A DNA stretch of 64,000 nucleotides, taken from assembly GCA_934045905.1 (NCBI GenBank), contig OW203765.1, positions 20,647,409-20,711,408 of the forward strand. The letters run 5' to 3'. Both the position numbers and the translations under genes were made by a program. This DNA is from Leuctra nigra (lineage: Eukaryota; Arthropoda; Insecta; Plecoptera; Leuctridae). Of this stretch, positions 1 to 12,200 are shown one piece after another. The notes beneath the pieces are model-generated. The model was not told the DNA's origin and made no database searches. It saw only the letters and a list, made by a program, of their open reading frames with translations. Numbering within the stretch: the stretch's first letter is position 1; the number at the start of each line of letters is the position of its first letter.

Positions 1-237
1 GAAATCATGAAACGATGTCAAATAACTTCTTACTATCTATGGAACACTATTATATATTTTTGAAGTGTCAAGTGTATATAAAGTTTAATTTTTTAATAGA
101 AATACAATGTGACTGTGTACTTTGTAAAATGTATTATTATAAAATGTGGATTCCTAATAGAAATTTATTTCATGATGAGAAGGTATAACAGCCGAAGGCT
201 ATACAATGTATATGGTATAACGCATGAGACTTAATTA

Positions 238-1177
238 AGCGAGCGGAGCGAGCGTCTCCACTTGACTCTTGCGGCACTTTCTCTGTGTGTGTGTGTTTTT
301 TTTTTTTTTTTTTTTTTTTTTGCTGGTTCAACCCACGTCGCACCGGTCAACGTATCGATCTGAAATTTTGCACACACCTTCATCTCATACTAACTTAGAC
401 CTGTATAGTTTTTGAGAAAGATCCGTCCATAAATAAAAAAAAATCATGTTTTCCCATATAAATAGCATTGTAGGTTCGAGGAGTCCGTTGCGGCCGCTCG
501 ATGCGCCCCATTCAAAACAGCTCGGAAGCAAGCAGCTGCCTATCTATTTTATTGTTAGAATACGTTTTACGGTATGATATATAGTTATAGCAATACCTGC
601 TAGGTTATACTTAGGTTTTATATTATTTTCTTGAAGAAGATGTAATTAATGTAGGTATAGGTTATTATAAGAGTTTTAACATGCAGTCTTACTTTAAATC
701 CTTTTAAAGGTTGAGCTAATTATTTGTAGACCGGCAAGTCTGCTTGATTGTAGAAACAGTTTGGTTAGTTGTTAATTGAAATTAATTTTATAAAATATTT
801 TATTTATTTAGTCGATATGTTTCTTATAGATCCAACGAGTTAGGTTTATGTTAGGTAAGCAATGTGTTAGGTAAGCTCTATTAAACGGAACGGTCTGTTT
901 GGATAATATTTCTTAAATTAGGTTTGCTCATACTAGCACTTAGATAATGGTCTATTTTGTGGATTGAATCTATGTATTTTTATTTTGTATTAATCCATAA
1001 TACCTAAATATTCCAATAAATACTCATGAGTGTAGTGTTACTTGCAATGAGAAGCAAATTCATTTTTTTAATATAATTTAATGGATCGTGCTTCTAGATT
1101 TCAATTGTTTTACGTATATTATTGATTATGGTTCGAGGTGTTGCACTTATCCGTGCTCGCTTATCAACGCGTTACAC
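238..1177 (+). mobile_element. Family B (Helitron-like) element nested in A1
   Basis: It begins with the GAGCGAGCG-type 5' end (GCGAGCGGAGCGAGCGTC) and ends within GCTCGCTTATCAACGCGTTA; the last bases of the usual CCTAG end are missing. The sequence just before and just after it is contiguous in the reverse-complement A copy near 28765, so that copy is the empty site. No coding region seen. Confidence 0.7.
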
Positions 1178-2187
1178 GCGTTGACCACGAAACAATATTA
1201 CGAAGATAACTATTGTGTATGTATAGAAAACATAGGCAACAAGTTTCATAGCGTACATATTCAAATAGAAAATATTTTACAGTAGGTATGTATAATATGT
1301 AATTGAAAGATGTTTCCCTATTATTCTAAAATTTCTAAATGACGGTGTATATAAATGGCATATGCTTATGAATAGAAAAATGTCTTTAAAAAAACGATGC
1401 GCCAAGTCCTTTTGTAAAGTATTTCTCGGTGTTTATTCTTTTATTTCAAAGATACGATTAAATATTTGGAAATGTCATCGACTTGGCTCCTTTTTTGATA
1501 TCACTCCTTTTCGGTGTTGAATTTTTTTAAAGTAAAGAGACTTGGCTGCCTTTTTTACACGGAATGTTTTTTTCTGGGATATCACTTCTTTTGTTAGTTT
1601 ATTCATACAGCTTGTAGCACATGTCCGAGTAAGGACTAATTTCTTTAAAAAAATACGCCTCAACCGATTTGGATAGGTTTTAAGAAAAGTTGCGTTTGGT
1701 AAAAGATTAAAATGATTATCCAAGAAGAATAGCAATTAAGTTTCGTTACAATCGATCCAGCCGTTTTCAATATATGACGTCACTTCCGGTTTTGAAATAG
1801 CGGCCAAAAATAATGCGTCTTGAATTCATAATTATAAGTCCTACAAAATTGCATAATTTGATTGCAATCGGTACAGCCGTTTTCGATATATGACGTCACT
1901 TCCGGTTTTAGCAATAACGGCCGAAAAAAATGTCGTCTTGAATTCATAATCATATGTCCTACATATTTACATAATTTAGTTGCAATCGGTACAGCCGTTT
2001 TCGATATATGACGTCACTTCTGGTTTTAAAAATGGCGGCCGAGAACACTGCAACCTTGAATTTATAATTATTTACAAAGTACGTTTACTAATATCTATTT
2101 AAAAGTATAAAGTGGCTAATTTAGAGTGATTTAGCATATTAATGACGTAATGTAGCATATTTATGACGTCTTTTCCGGTATAGGTAA

Positions 2188-3476
2188 CATAAAAAACACT
2201 CGTGTAAAAATACCAGCCAAGTCTCTTCAACTAAAAAAAATAGAAGAAATCTAAAAATTCTGCACTGAAAAGTAGTAATATCAAAAAATTGGCCAAGTCA
2301 AAACTTTTCAAAAAATACTTGGCGCATCGTGCATATAAATAGTATAGAAGTAGGCAGGAAATGAAAAGTACTCATCTATACATGTCCTAAAAAAACGATG
2401 CGCCAAGTATTTTTTGAAAAGTTTTGACTTGGCAAATTTTTTGATATTACTACTTTTCAGTGCTGAATTTTTAGATTTCTTCTATTTTTTTAGTTGAAGA
2501 GACTTGGCTGGTATTTTTACACGGAGTGTTTTTTATGAAGATATCACTCCTTTTTTCAGTTTATTCTTACAGCTTGTAACATTATATTGTGGCACCAAAG
2601 ACCATTATTCCTTTAAAAATATACGCCTTTGTGATTTGGTTGCTAAGAAAAGTTGTGCTTGTTGCTATGTAAATGCTATAAATAATATGCTATATGAAGT
2701 ATAGCAAAAGTTTGGTTCCAATCGGTACAGCCGTTCTCGAGTTATGGCATCACTTCCGGTTTTAAAAATGGCGGCTGGCGTCAGTGCCACCTAAAGTATG
2801 TATTTATAAATGTTAACATAAAAATCCTTCTGAATATATTGTTATAAAAGATGATTTTAGTCTGATTTTTCATTTTTATGACATCATTTGGTTTCGGTAA
2901 TAGTACATTTCTATTTAGACTATTGATATTTTATATAGATGACCGTCCGAATCGTTTGGCGCTAGTTTCGTCCCGTTCGGTCCATCCGTTTTTGAGATAT
3001 GACGTCACTTCCGGTTTCAAAATGGCGGCACAAAAAATTTGTAAGGACAAGGTATCATCAGACGCCAAAAGTGCACATGTGGTAAAAATTTCAGATCGAT
3101 CGGTTTAGCCGTTTAGGCTGTGGCCCTGTCAACAGTGTTTCCTGATATCTGAATCTGAATCTGAATCTGAATCATAATCAGATACCTTTTAAAAGGGGTG
3201 TAATTTCACTGTTTTCACGGCCTTCTAGCTCGCAAATGGCATAATCTGTTGTTACCTTATTTGGTATATGGGGTGGGGTGGGCCATAGCTCAAAATTAAG
3301 ATATTTTGCAACAATGGGATATTTTCGGATTTTAAGATATAGTAGGCCGAAAATGCTATGTTGTTGCTTACAGTAAAAGTGTTTGGTCTGCTCCTTAGTT
3401 ATTAGGCAGTAACGGTATTTTGAGTGAGTGTGAGTGTACTGTACGACTTGGCTGGGTGGAGCGACCGCTCCACTAG
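2188..3476 (+). mobile_element. Family A element, copy A2, inserted into A1
   Basis: Complete short copy of about 1.29 kb. It starts ATAAAAAACACTCGTGTAA and opens with an inverted repeat of about 140 bp (arms about 2190-2329 and 2397-2537, loop about 67 bp). It then carries two or three ETS/CRE units, a (GAATCT)n microsatellite at 3145-3175, and the terminal palindrome GTGGAGCGACCGCTCCAC at 3456-3473. The empty site is readable in copy A3 near 27295, where GGTAA joins TAAGAAAAC. Confidence 0.75.
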
Positions 3477-4464
3477 ATAAGAAAACAATCTAGTTGATAG
3501 TTCATGCACGACCATCTGAATTCATAATCCCAATATTTCCGTAAAGTCGGTCATGCCGTTTGCAATATATGACGTCACTTCCCGTTTCATTTAGTGGTTC
3601 CTGCCGTCATTTCCGGTACCGTTAATTTGTTTATTCATTTTTCACAATTTTTCAAATAAATTGCAGAATGAATACGCAGGAGCTAGTTCAGTTGCAATCG
3701 GTACAGGCGTTTTAGATATATGACGTCACTTCCGGTTTCAGGAATGGTGGCCGAGAACACTGCAACCTTGAATTTAAAAATGTTATTGTCTATGTTACAA
3801 TGTAAGTTAATTATGTATGTATTTTAAGTATAATTTGTTGAAATAAGATAAATATTGCGTAATTATGACGTCACTTCCGGTTTAGAAAATAAGAAAGTAA
3901 TTTTTTTTTATTGATACTTCATAAAGATGACCATCTCAATCGAATGGCGCTAATTTCGTTCTAATCGGTCCAGACGTTTTTGAGTTATGACGTCACTTCC
4001 GGTTTAAAAATGGTGGCACAAAAAATCACAAGAGGCAAGGTATCATCAGACGCCAAAAGTGCATATGTGGTATAAATTTCAGGTTGATCGGTTCAGCCGT
4101 TTAGGCTGTGGCGGTGATAGCAACTTTTTCGGGAATCATCTGAAGAAGAAGCAGAAGCAGAAGCAGAAGCAGATGAAAGCGGTGTAATTTCACGATTTTC
4201 ACTGCCCTCTAGGTCGTAAACGGCATGACTGGTTGTTGTCGCGTGATGTATATGTTGTCAGGTGGGCCATAGCTCAAAATTAAGACATTTCACAACAATG
4301 TGAGATTTTCCATTGTTGAGATCCAGTAAGCCAAAAATGCTATGTTGTTGCTTACAGTAAAAGTGTTTGGTCTGCTCCTCAGTTTATATAGGCATTTACG
4401 GTATGTTGAGTGACTGTGAGTGTACGGTACGACTTGGCTGAGTGGAGCGACCGCTCCACTAGAT

Positions 4465-6289
4465 TGTATTTTAACCCTTCCCGCATAACAATTTAATGCA
4501 TAGCTCGCAAACCAAAAGCGTGCCCACTCCAAACAATTGTGAGATTGTGGTTTATGAAACAACAATGATTCCATAAACATGTTCTTAAAGATGCATGCCT
4601 ATCTTTAAGAACATTATTAAAGCAATTTAAGCTTTGGGATAGTTCGTCATGTTTGATATAAAGTTTTTTATTTTTGTCAACAGTTTCGATTTTCATATCA
4701 AAGGAAGATAAGAAGATAAGAAGATAAGAAAATATCCCAAAACTTAAAATTATACTTTAATGATTTTTGGAATTTTGGAAAATTATTTTTTTTTTTATGG
4801 GGGGGGGGGGGGGTACCTTTTATAGACAACATTTTGATTACCCTGAACTGTCCATCAATTTATTTAGAAAGCTTAAGCTAGACAAGCTTCAAAACGTGAA
4901 AAAGCTTTCTGTGCAGAAGTTTCTTATTTAAAGTGAAGGGCAATTGACCAAAATGTTAATTTTTTGAGGGACAACTCAAAAAGTGCTCAATAATTGACAA
5001 GCCCAAAAATAATTATGTGTTTCTTTTGGCTTGTGGCTTGTGTTGGCAAGTTTTATCACAATTGGAAAGGGTTATGTAAATTCTTGCATGAGTTTTCACT
5101 CACTGATATTCTCCAAAATATCAATTCGCTTGTTGAAGCACACAATTTTATTTCTCTCGTAAATAAGGAACTGTTAGTTTCAAAAAGTGTGTAACAGTCT
5201 GAAATTTAAAAATAAGAATGAACGTAGACCGTGTCCCATTCCATACAATATTCTACCTTTAGAATTCATGCATGTTTTAAAGTCACATTCATCAAATAAT
5301 CATGCAGCAAAATTGAAACTCGGTTAACGAAACCCAAGTAACATGCGACACATTCTTTATGTTGCAAGAATGAGGCTATAAATCGACATATTACATCACT
5401 GTAATATTATCGAACTTTGTAAAGCCAAGTCGATTTAGCCTACAGTTCCGAGTTGCGCCAAAGAAAAGTCCTGATCCTGCAGAAGAATGTTGATTAACTT
5501 TCAATCAGTTTCTCTTCGCTGGTCGAGGATGTTGAAATATGTGAAGGGGATGAATAGCGTGGAAGAAGGAGAAAGCTGCTTCGATTTAAACGAAAAAATA
5601 ATGCAATTTGTGGGTAAGTACACTCAGTTAATGATAAAACGGTATTTGAAATAAATTGATTGGCATGAAAAACATTTGATGCCATCATCCGATGAATTAT
5701 ATGCTAACTCGTCATCTACCTCTAGTAGATAGTTTTGATTTTATTGCTAATATCATGGTTTGATTGTCATGAAACCTGACACGCAGTCATCCGTTTCGTT
5801 CAAATACCGTTTTATGATTTGTTGTACACGTTTTAGAGTGAATTATGTTTTGCCGTGATAACCGTCATATCAATATCTGTTTATCGAAGGTTTACAAACA
5901 GACAAGTAACTTTTGAATCAGAATAAAGTAAATAATGATAGTAGAGTGTAGCCGAAAGAGTCAAACGATCGGTTTTCTGAAGTATTGGAGAGCTTTCACT
6001 AATTTTTTTAAGTGTAAATAATCACGTTTATAAATTATTTTAGCACATAAGCTTTTATATATTTTTTTCTTTTATTATTACACATGAAATACACAAAATA
6101 CAATTAACATTCACATGATATCTTTCAAAGCCTCGAAGGGCTTATCTGAAGGTTTCTTAATAATTTAAACTTTCAAGAGGTCGAACATGAAACAATATTG
6201 AAGTATTTAAATAGTTATATAAACAATATTGTACAATATTGTATAATATTGTAACATTGCATTTTGTGCATGGGTATCCATAACAGTGT
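4465..6289. other. Sparse intergenic DNA
   Basis: AT-rich, with only short chance reading frames. It contains a GATAAGAA microsatellite (about 4705-4730) and a G13 run (about 4801-4813). Nothing gene-like recognised. Confidence 0.5.
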
Positions 6290-6510
6290 TTTAACTTGTT
6301 TTGCTGCCTATTTTCAAACATTAGTAATCTTGTATCTTGTCTTCTTGTTATTCTTGTTATTCTTGTGTTCCAAACGCTAATTACTAGTTTTGTAGTAATT
6401 TTAGTAAGTAATTTTGTAGTAATGTAACTTGTTTTGCTGCCAATTTTCAAACATTATTAATTTGTATCTTATTCTTCTTGTGTTCCAAACGATTACTAGT
6501 TTTGTAATTT
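6290..6510. repeat. Imperfect direct duplication of about 135 bp
   Basis: The segment beginning TAACTTGTTTTGCTGCC is present at about 6290 and again at about 6425, each followed by CAAACATTA, TTGTATCTT and TTCCAAACG. An internal TTATTCTTG triplication lies at 6345-6365. Confidence 0.65.
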
Positions 6511-6539
6511 CGGCTTTTCACTGCGATTGAGTATGTATT

Positions 6540-6755
6540 GTATTATATTTTCATGGTTTAATGTACTATTGTTTTCATAATTATTAGTTATAATTATTAT
6601 TACTTTATTCATTTAAAAAAAAATCAATAAACCATTATTATTTTTATTTTACAATATTTCATTTAACAACCTACTGATAAGTCCAACGGGCTTAGTAGGA
6701 ATTATTATAGATGTAAATAATGTAAATAATGTATTAAAAAAAAAAAAAAAAAAAA
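6540..6755 (+). repeat. Retroposon-like 3' end with poly(A)
   Basis: A short AT-rich segment holds CCAACGGGCTTAGTAGG, then TGTAAATAA repeats and an A-run of about 22 at 6735-6757, the pattern of a non-LTR 3' end. The source element is not identifiable. Confidence 0.35.
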
Positions 6756-6899
6756 GTTAAATTGTGATGTGTAAACAAAACAAATTCTACAACATTGATA
6801 TCAATACACAGCACATAAAGTATAGGTTACGTTCAATTTACAATAAATTTTACATCTCAATTTTACATCTTACAATTTTACATCTTACCATCCAAGGTT

Positions 6900-8050
6900 A
6901 CAAAGCAGCTAATTGACCCCATTATAAGTTTTGAAATATCTGATAGTTTCTGGAATGCTATTAAAAAATTTAGGTATTTGAACACAAAGTTGCCTGGAGC
7001 CTTATTTATTAATATAGAGAGTTGTTATAAAGGTTGTTGTCTGTTGGAGTCTTGTATTACGTTATGTTTGAAAGGAACTTTATATTTATCACAAAATTAT
7101 AATTTAATAATGAGACGATAAAAAATAATTGTTGAAACGGTAGCAGATTACAATGTTTGACAGATTTGATGTTTGAGAGAGCCATAGGAGGACAATTCCT
7201 AACAATCCTATCCTGAATAATCTCGTTTTTGCGAATATTACCATAGGATGCATTCCATATGCTAAAATACCATACAATATTATAGATTCAACTAAAGCAT
7301 TGTAGTCTAAACGAATGTTTTGAAAGACAAAATATTTTTTAAGCGATGCAGTTGAAATGAAGCAGATCTTATTGCTAATTTTATCAATGTGTGGCCTCCA
7401 ACAATGCAAACGATCGACGGTAAGGCCCAAATAGATGGGCGTGAATTAAAAGGAAAGTTTGAAGTCAGAGCATGAGGCATGAATACAATTGTAAGATTGG
7501 CATAATACAGTAATAGGTTTGTCAAGATCTGCGTTGTAAGGCGAACAAAAATGCACAATTTTGGTTTTTATCTGAATTTATGACTAAATCATGATCATGA
7601 GTCCAACGCAATAAACATGTGAAATCATCTTGTAAGTATAAGCCTCAGCACACAACAGATTTCTATGAGAGGCCAAAGGTACCGTGTCGTCCGCATACAT
7701 GTAAGCTTGTTAAACATATTATTAGCATAAATCAAATATAAAACTGGTCCTTGTGATAATAAATAGAGCCTTGTGGAACCCCAGAAGTGAGTTATGTACA
7801 AACATTATGTGTACGGTATCTGAAAATTCAGGCTCTACAAGTATGTAGTAGCCAACAAGAGCGAAGAGAGGGTGTTTAGTTATACTACTACTGTTCCCAA
7901 CTTTTACCATAAAACGTCGATCTAATAAATAATTTTCAAACCAACGTAACAAGAAGCCTCGTATACCGATGTTTTCCAAAGCTGATATTAAATTAAAGTG
8001 GTTAAGCGTGTCGAAAGCTTTGGAGAAATCTATAAACAAAGCAACCACAA
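6900..8050 (-). pseudogene. Decayed LINE reverse transcriptase, C-terminal half
   Basis: Minus-strand fragments spread over several frames. At 8048-7990 the reading frame begins MVALFIDFSKAFDTLNH, the RT motif A (F-x-D-x-x-K-A-F-D). Later frames carry connection and C-terminal stretches such as YADLTI, LHCWRPHIDKI and YNALVESIILYGILAYG, common in jockey-like LINEs. Stops and frame changes make it non-functional. The intact palm YADD box is not seen in frame. Confidence 0.75.
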
Positions 8051-8402
8051 TATGTTTGTGTTCATTTTCCTTTTATTTTAAACCACCACAAAAACAACAT
8101 AGTACACAAAATATTCCACAAGTGGGATTTAAAAAATAACAAAAATAATCTATTTAAACTATAATTAAAGTGGTTCCCACGTGGTTTCGGTGGTTTCGTG
8201 GTATATTGGGTAGTTGAAATAGGCAACATTTTAATGGTATTTATAAATTTTCTTATTATTTAGAATAGAACATTAGTTGGTTGTGAATTGGATATTGAAG
8301 ATTTTTCTATATTTTAACAATATGGTACAATATGTCAACATCGTACTCTGGAAATTTGAATTTGTTCGGAGTCATGATGGCTGAGCTTGCTGAGCTTACA
8401 CC

Positions 8403-8628
8403 TAGAGCTGGATTCACAAAAGGTTTTAAGCCTTATTCCGGCATAACTTTATGCCATTGCCATGATACCATGATATTACCATGTTAAAACTTAGTATTTT
8501 ATCATTTTAAATGTCAATTTGTACAATTAAATTTATCAAGATATGCCGGTAAAACATGGTAGTAGCTAATATTGATATTAGATTTTTTGGTCATAAAGTT
8601 ATACTTCTTTGAGAATCCAGCCCCTATA
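8403..8628. mobile_element. MITE with GCTGGATTC terminal inverted repeats
   Basis: The left end GAGCTGGATTCACAAAAGG and the right end CTTTGAGAATCCAGCCCC are inverted relative to each other. A related left half recurs at about 58727. Short and non-coding. Confidence 0.5.
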
Positions 8629-8689
8629 GAGTTTACTTTCATGAAAAGTCAATGATCTTTAGTAGGCATTTAGTGCCTTCTAACTACCT

Positions 8690-9145
8690 TGAGCACTCCC
8701 GTGTTGCCAAAAGTATAATTTGATTTGTTTCGTAATTTGGCCTATAACTTTTAATTTATAACTCGATTACGATGATATTGGTTTATATCTTTTTAATGAA
8801 AGTAAATTGATCAAAGATTCAAATTATTATGCGGTTTGTGAAAATCTATCGATACAATATAATAAAATCTTCATTTGTCGCAAATTTGTCAAGCCTGCCA
8901 TAAGATAACATGGGGAAAACACTTCTTTCTTATTCGCCAATCTCGAAAACTAGACACGGGAAGTTTTTTTGAAGTATTGTTTAGGATCTACCTTCCAATG
9001 AGTTAGTACAGCAAAAATGAACACTAGTAGAGTCAGCGTCAAAAGAAGCCGGCCAAATCCTCACGTTGGTATGGGAAACCGGCATAGGAACTATTGGGAG
9101 TGGGTACCTACGTATCTGAAAAAATGGTCGATCGCTCCAGCCACC
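8690..9145. mobile_element. TTAA-flanked MITE, family D copy (left end unclear)
   Basis: The right end reads ATCGATCGCTCCAGCCACC followed by TTAA (9146-9149), the same end as the element at 33362-34622. The interior shares the AAATCTATCGA and GCCATAAGATAACATGG blocks with 10415-11106. The left terminus is eroded. TTAA flanks are the mark of piggyBac-type insertion. Confidence 0.5.
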
Positions 9146-9216
9146 TTAAATTAATATGTATCATCCAAGTTTGGTGAAAATTCAGTGCCTATACCTAATT
9201 AAACATTGTTTTTCAG

Positions 9217-12200
9217 GAATATGGCATTCAATAAACGAAAGCCAAAACTGGGATTTGCGTAAAATAAGGCAGATAATCGCCCGTTTTTGGCTCGTCGTTA
9301 CTGAAATGTTACTGCTGGCTTGTTATGCCATGGGGATCTATGAAAACCGGGACAATATTGCTACAATGCTGGAAGAAATCAGTTTGGTGATCGTTCACAT
9401 AGCGATCGTGTCCAAGATCGGAATCATGGTGTGGAAGAGAGATAGTTTTCAGCAGCTGATCGATGACATTGAAGCGATGTTCAACCGCGGCATTCAGGGA
9501 GAAGATTGGGAGCGGAGGCTGTTGATGACGCATCTCAAGCAAAGCAAACTTATCACGAAATTCATCATCATCAGCACGCTTATTGCGGCTTTTATATACT
9601 CTGTCGCCATGTTTCCGTACTTTTATGTTAAGAGGAAGTTTTATTTTACGTAAGTAACTACAAGTCAAATATCTTAACAGACGTCAGAAACATCAGGAAC
9701 AGGATCTCGTTCAAAACCTATACCTGTTCTGACCGCTTCTATAACATTAGTGTATGTGCAAAATTTGAGATCGATTGACAGAACGGTGTGAACTGGGCAA
9801 TGCATACCAAAAACAAACAAGCACACAGTTAGAAGAGAGTAGAGACCGATATTAATCGAAATCAACTCATTTTGAAAAGTCAAAAATTATCCGGGACGAT
9901 CCAAACGGTTTTAATTACGATTCATACGAACAGCTCCAACTGAATAACCATTGAACATAGGAGCTGAAACTTGGCATGAATATTCATAATACATATACAA
10001 AAAGAACGACTAGGAGTTTTTTTTTCAATTTGTATTGCAATATTTCTAAATTTAAATTGGTACAAACCGGATTTTTCATCGATAAACCCCACATTTTGTA
10101 TCTGTGGCCAGGGTATAAATTAATTATTGACGAAAACTTGTAGACTTTTTTTCGCTTATTCATAACAAAGACAACAAGCCCACATGCAAGTCTGTAGAGT
10201 AATAATGGCGGTCGCTGGAGTTGTTTGAATGCCACAGCAATATTTCGTCACAAAAAATCGGGACAGAAATATTGGAGTTAAAAACACCAATTCAAGGGGG
10301 GTGTAGAATCACTTATAGAATGAGGAAAAACATTTTCTTCCTTTTATGAGCAAAAGTTTGGCCAATTGTATGATTTATATTGTTAGTCACGTGGTACCAC
10401 TCGAGTACCCTTAAGGTAGAACAATCGATCGATTTGAACAGCTGTAACTTTTTTCCTACAATAGTAATGTTTTTGAAACTTGCACATATTAAATTTTGGT
10501 ATGTTTTCTAATATGTGTACAAATTTCAGAATCCTATCTATAATAGTTTCGATATAATGACCTCTCAATTAGGGGGATTGTTTTTGCGCCACCCGGTATA
10601 TACAAAAAAAAAGATCTTGAAATTACAAGTTCAAGAAACGTTTTTCTACGCTTCAACTATATTTAAGTATAACAGACTCATTTAATGTCCTGTAGTTTAC
10701 AACTCTGATCCAACAATGAGTTTTCAATTTTATGTCATCAGAGGATGAACAAAACTTTAACATGGGAGGTATAGGAAAATAATGTAGAATTTGGTTTATA
10801 ACTTTTAAAATAGCACACTTTGGTATTGTTTTCAATTTTTATTTCCTGATAGTATGTCCATATTATGTCTACCATGAAAAAAAATTTCGCTAAAATCTAT
10901 CGACACAAAAAAATAGATCTTCATTATAGCCTAAAAGTGACACGATTTTCGCCATAAGATAACATGGGGGAGACAAATCAATTTTTATCTTAGAAACTGG
11001 ACACAAGAAGTGTTTAATTTTTTCATGGATTGTGTTTTGCATGATTATCAATAAGTCACCAAAATTTCAAGTAAATCGGAAATATTGAGGTTATGGTGGT
11101 TCTACCTTAAAACAACGTCGAGATTTCCCCAAAGATACCCTGTACTAACTGTTCTTAAATAACATGACATCATTTCTTTCAGTTGTTGGTTTCCTTATAA
11201 CGAAAACATAACACCAAACTATGAAATAACCCTCATTGGACAAGGTCTTAGCTGTTTTGGTTTCTGCGCTGTAGTTTATGTGGACACATTGATATTGGCC
11301 ATATTAATGCAAATCATAGTTCAACTAAAACTTCTTAATCTCACACTAACACACATTAAACACATCGCCACTGCTAAGAGTGATAGCGAAATCCATGGCA
11401 CTCGGAAACAATACTGTCATAGGAAACGGATTTGGAAGGAATTATCTCAAATGGAAGTCTACGTTTGATAAAGTACATGGATCAAGAAGCAAGCCGTGGA
11501 ACATAGGTCTAGCTGACCCAGGCAGTTCAGCCAAAGTCAGCCAAGAGATTGTCATTGAAATGGGGAATGTTGTCAAGAAATGCGTGGAGCTTCATGTGAT
11601 ACTCTTAAGGTAAATTCATTCGATCTCTTTGGCAATAACTAGAAAAATGCTGTAAAGCGTTGTTGAGCCCTATAGACTTCGTATTGCAAGCGAATTGATA
11701 TGCGTTTGAAAGTTTCTAGAGACCTGGGAAAGAGCCTAAACGAAATGTGTCAGAGAAGCAGTGATGAAATATCTGTCATTTCCTTCAACAAGAAATTTGA
11801 CAAATATTTCTGAATACTGACAAAATGTCCGTAAAATGTCATTAACTTTTGAAGTTAACGACAGCCTAGTCTAAGAATTTAAAAAAAACTAAAATGATGG
11901 TCCCGACTACCATCCAAAATTTGAAGTTGATTGGTCAAATGGTTTCAGTGTAAATGTAAAAAAAATCAAGGATCATGTTCAAAAGCTTGTAACACACACT
12001 TAGAAAGTGTTACCATGATGACGCTATTTTGTAACCAGTTTTGTGATTAGATAATTTTATTTTTATCTAGATATTATCTAGATAATTATCTAGATAATTT
12101 TATCTAGATAATTTTATCTAGATAAGTCACAACACTGATCGTTACAAAGTTGCATGCATTTCTACGCTATCATCCCTCAATCTTCCCTTGTAGCACACTG

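Larger units (their letters stand above)
1..4464 (+). mobile_element. Family A element, copy A1 (5' end outside the window)
   Basis: Outer copy of a non-coding repeat. Its right end is the 18-nt palindrome GTGGAGCGACCGCTCCAC followed by TAGAT (about 4443-4464). The body holds units of about 115 bp, each with TGACGTCACTTCCGGTTT and often ATGGCGGC. Bases 1-236 and 1178-2187 align in reverse complement with the copy at 26290-29446, which defines the family. Copy A1 is broken by a family B element (238-1177) and by a second family A element (2188-3476). A (GCAGAA)n microsatellite lies at about 4141-4172. I see no coding capacity for a transposase. The class is uncertain: the hairpin end recalls Helitrons or Helentrons, but the 5' arms do not. 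Confidence 0.75.

Noticed and set aside
3456..3477. Family A hairpin end as a proper Helitron 3' end
   Set aside because: CTAG is present, but it directly abuts the stem and the following base is A, and the 5' snap-back arms are not a Helitron feature. Class left open.
8335..8420. ATG at about 8339 (MSTSYSGNLNLFG) as the missing first exon of the odorant receptor
   Set aside because: The frame runs into a MITE with no suitable GT donor in phase.
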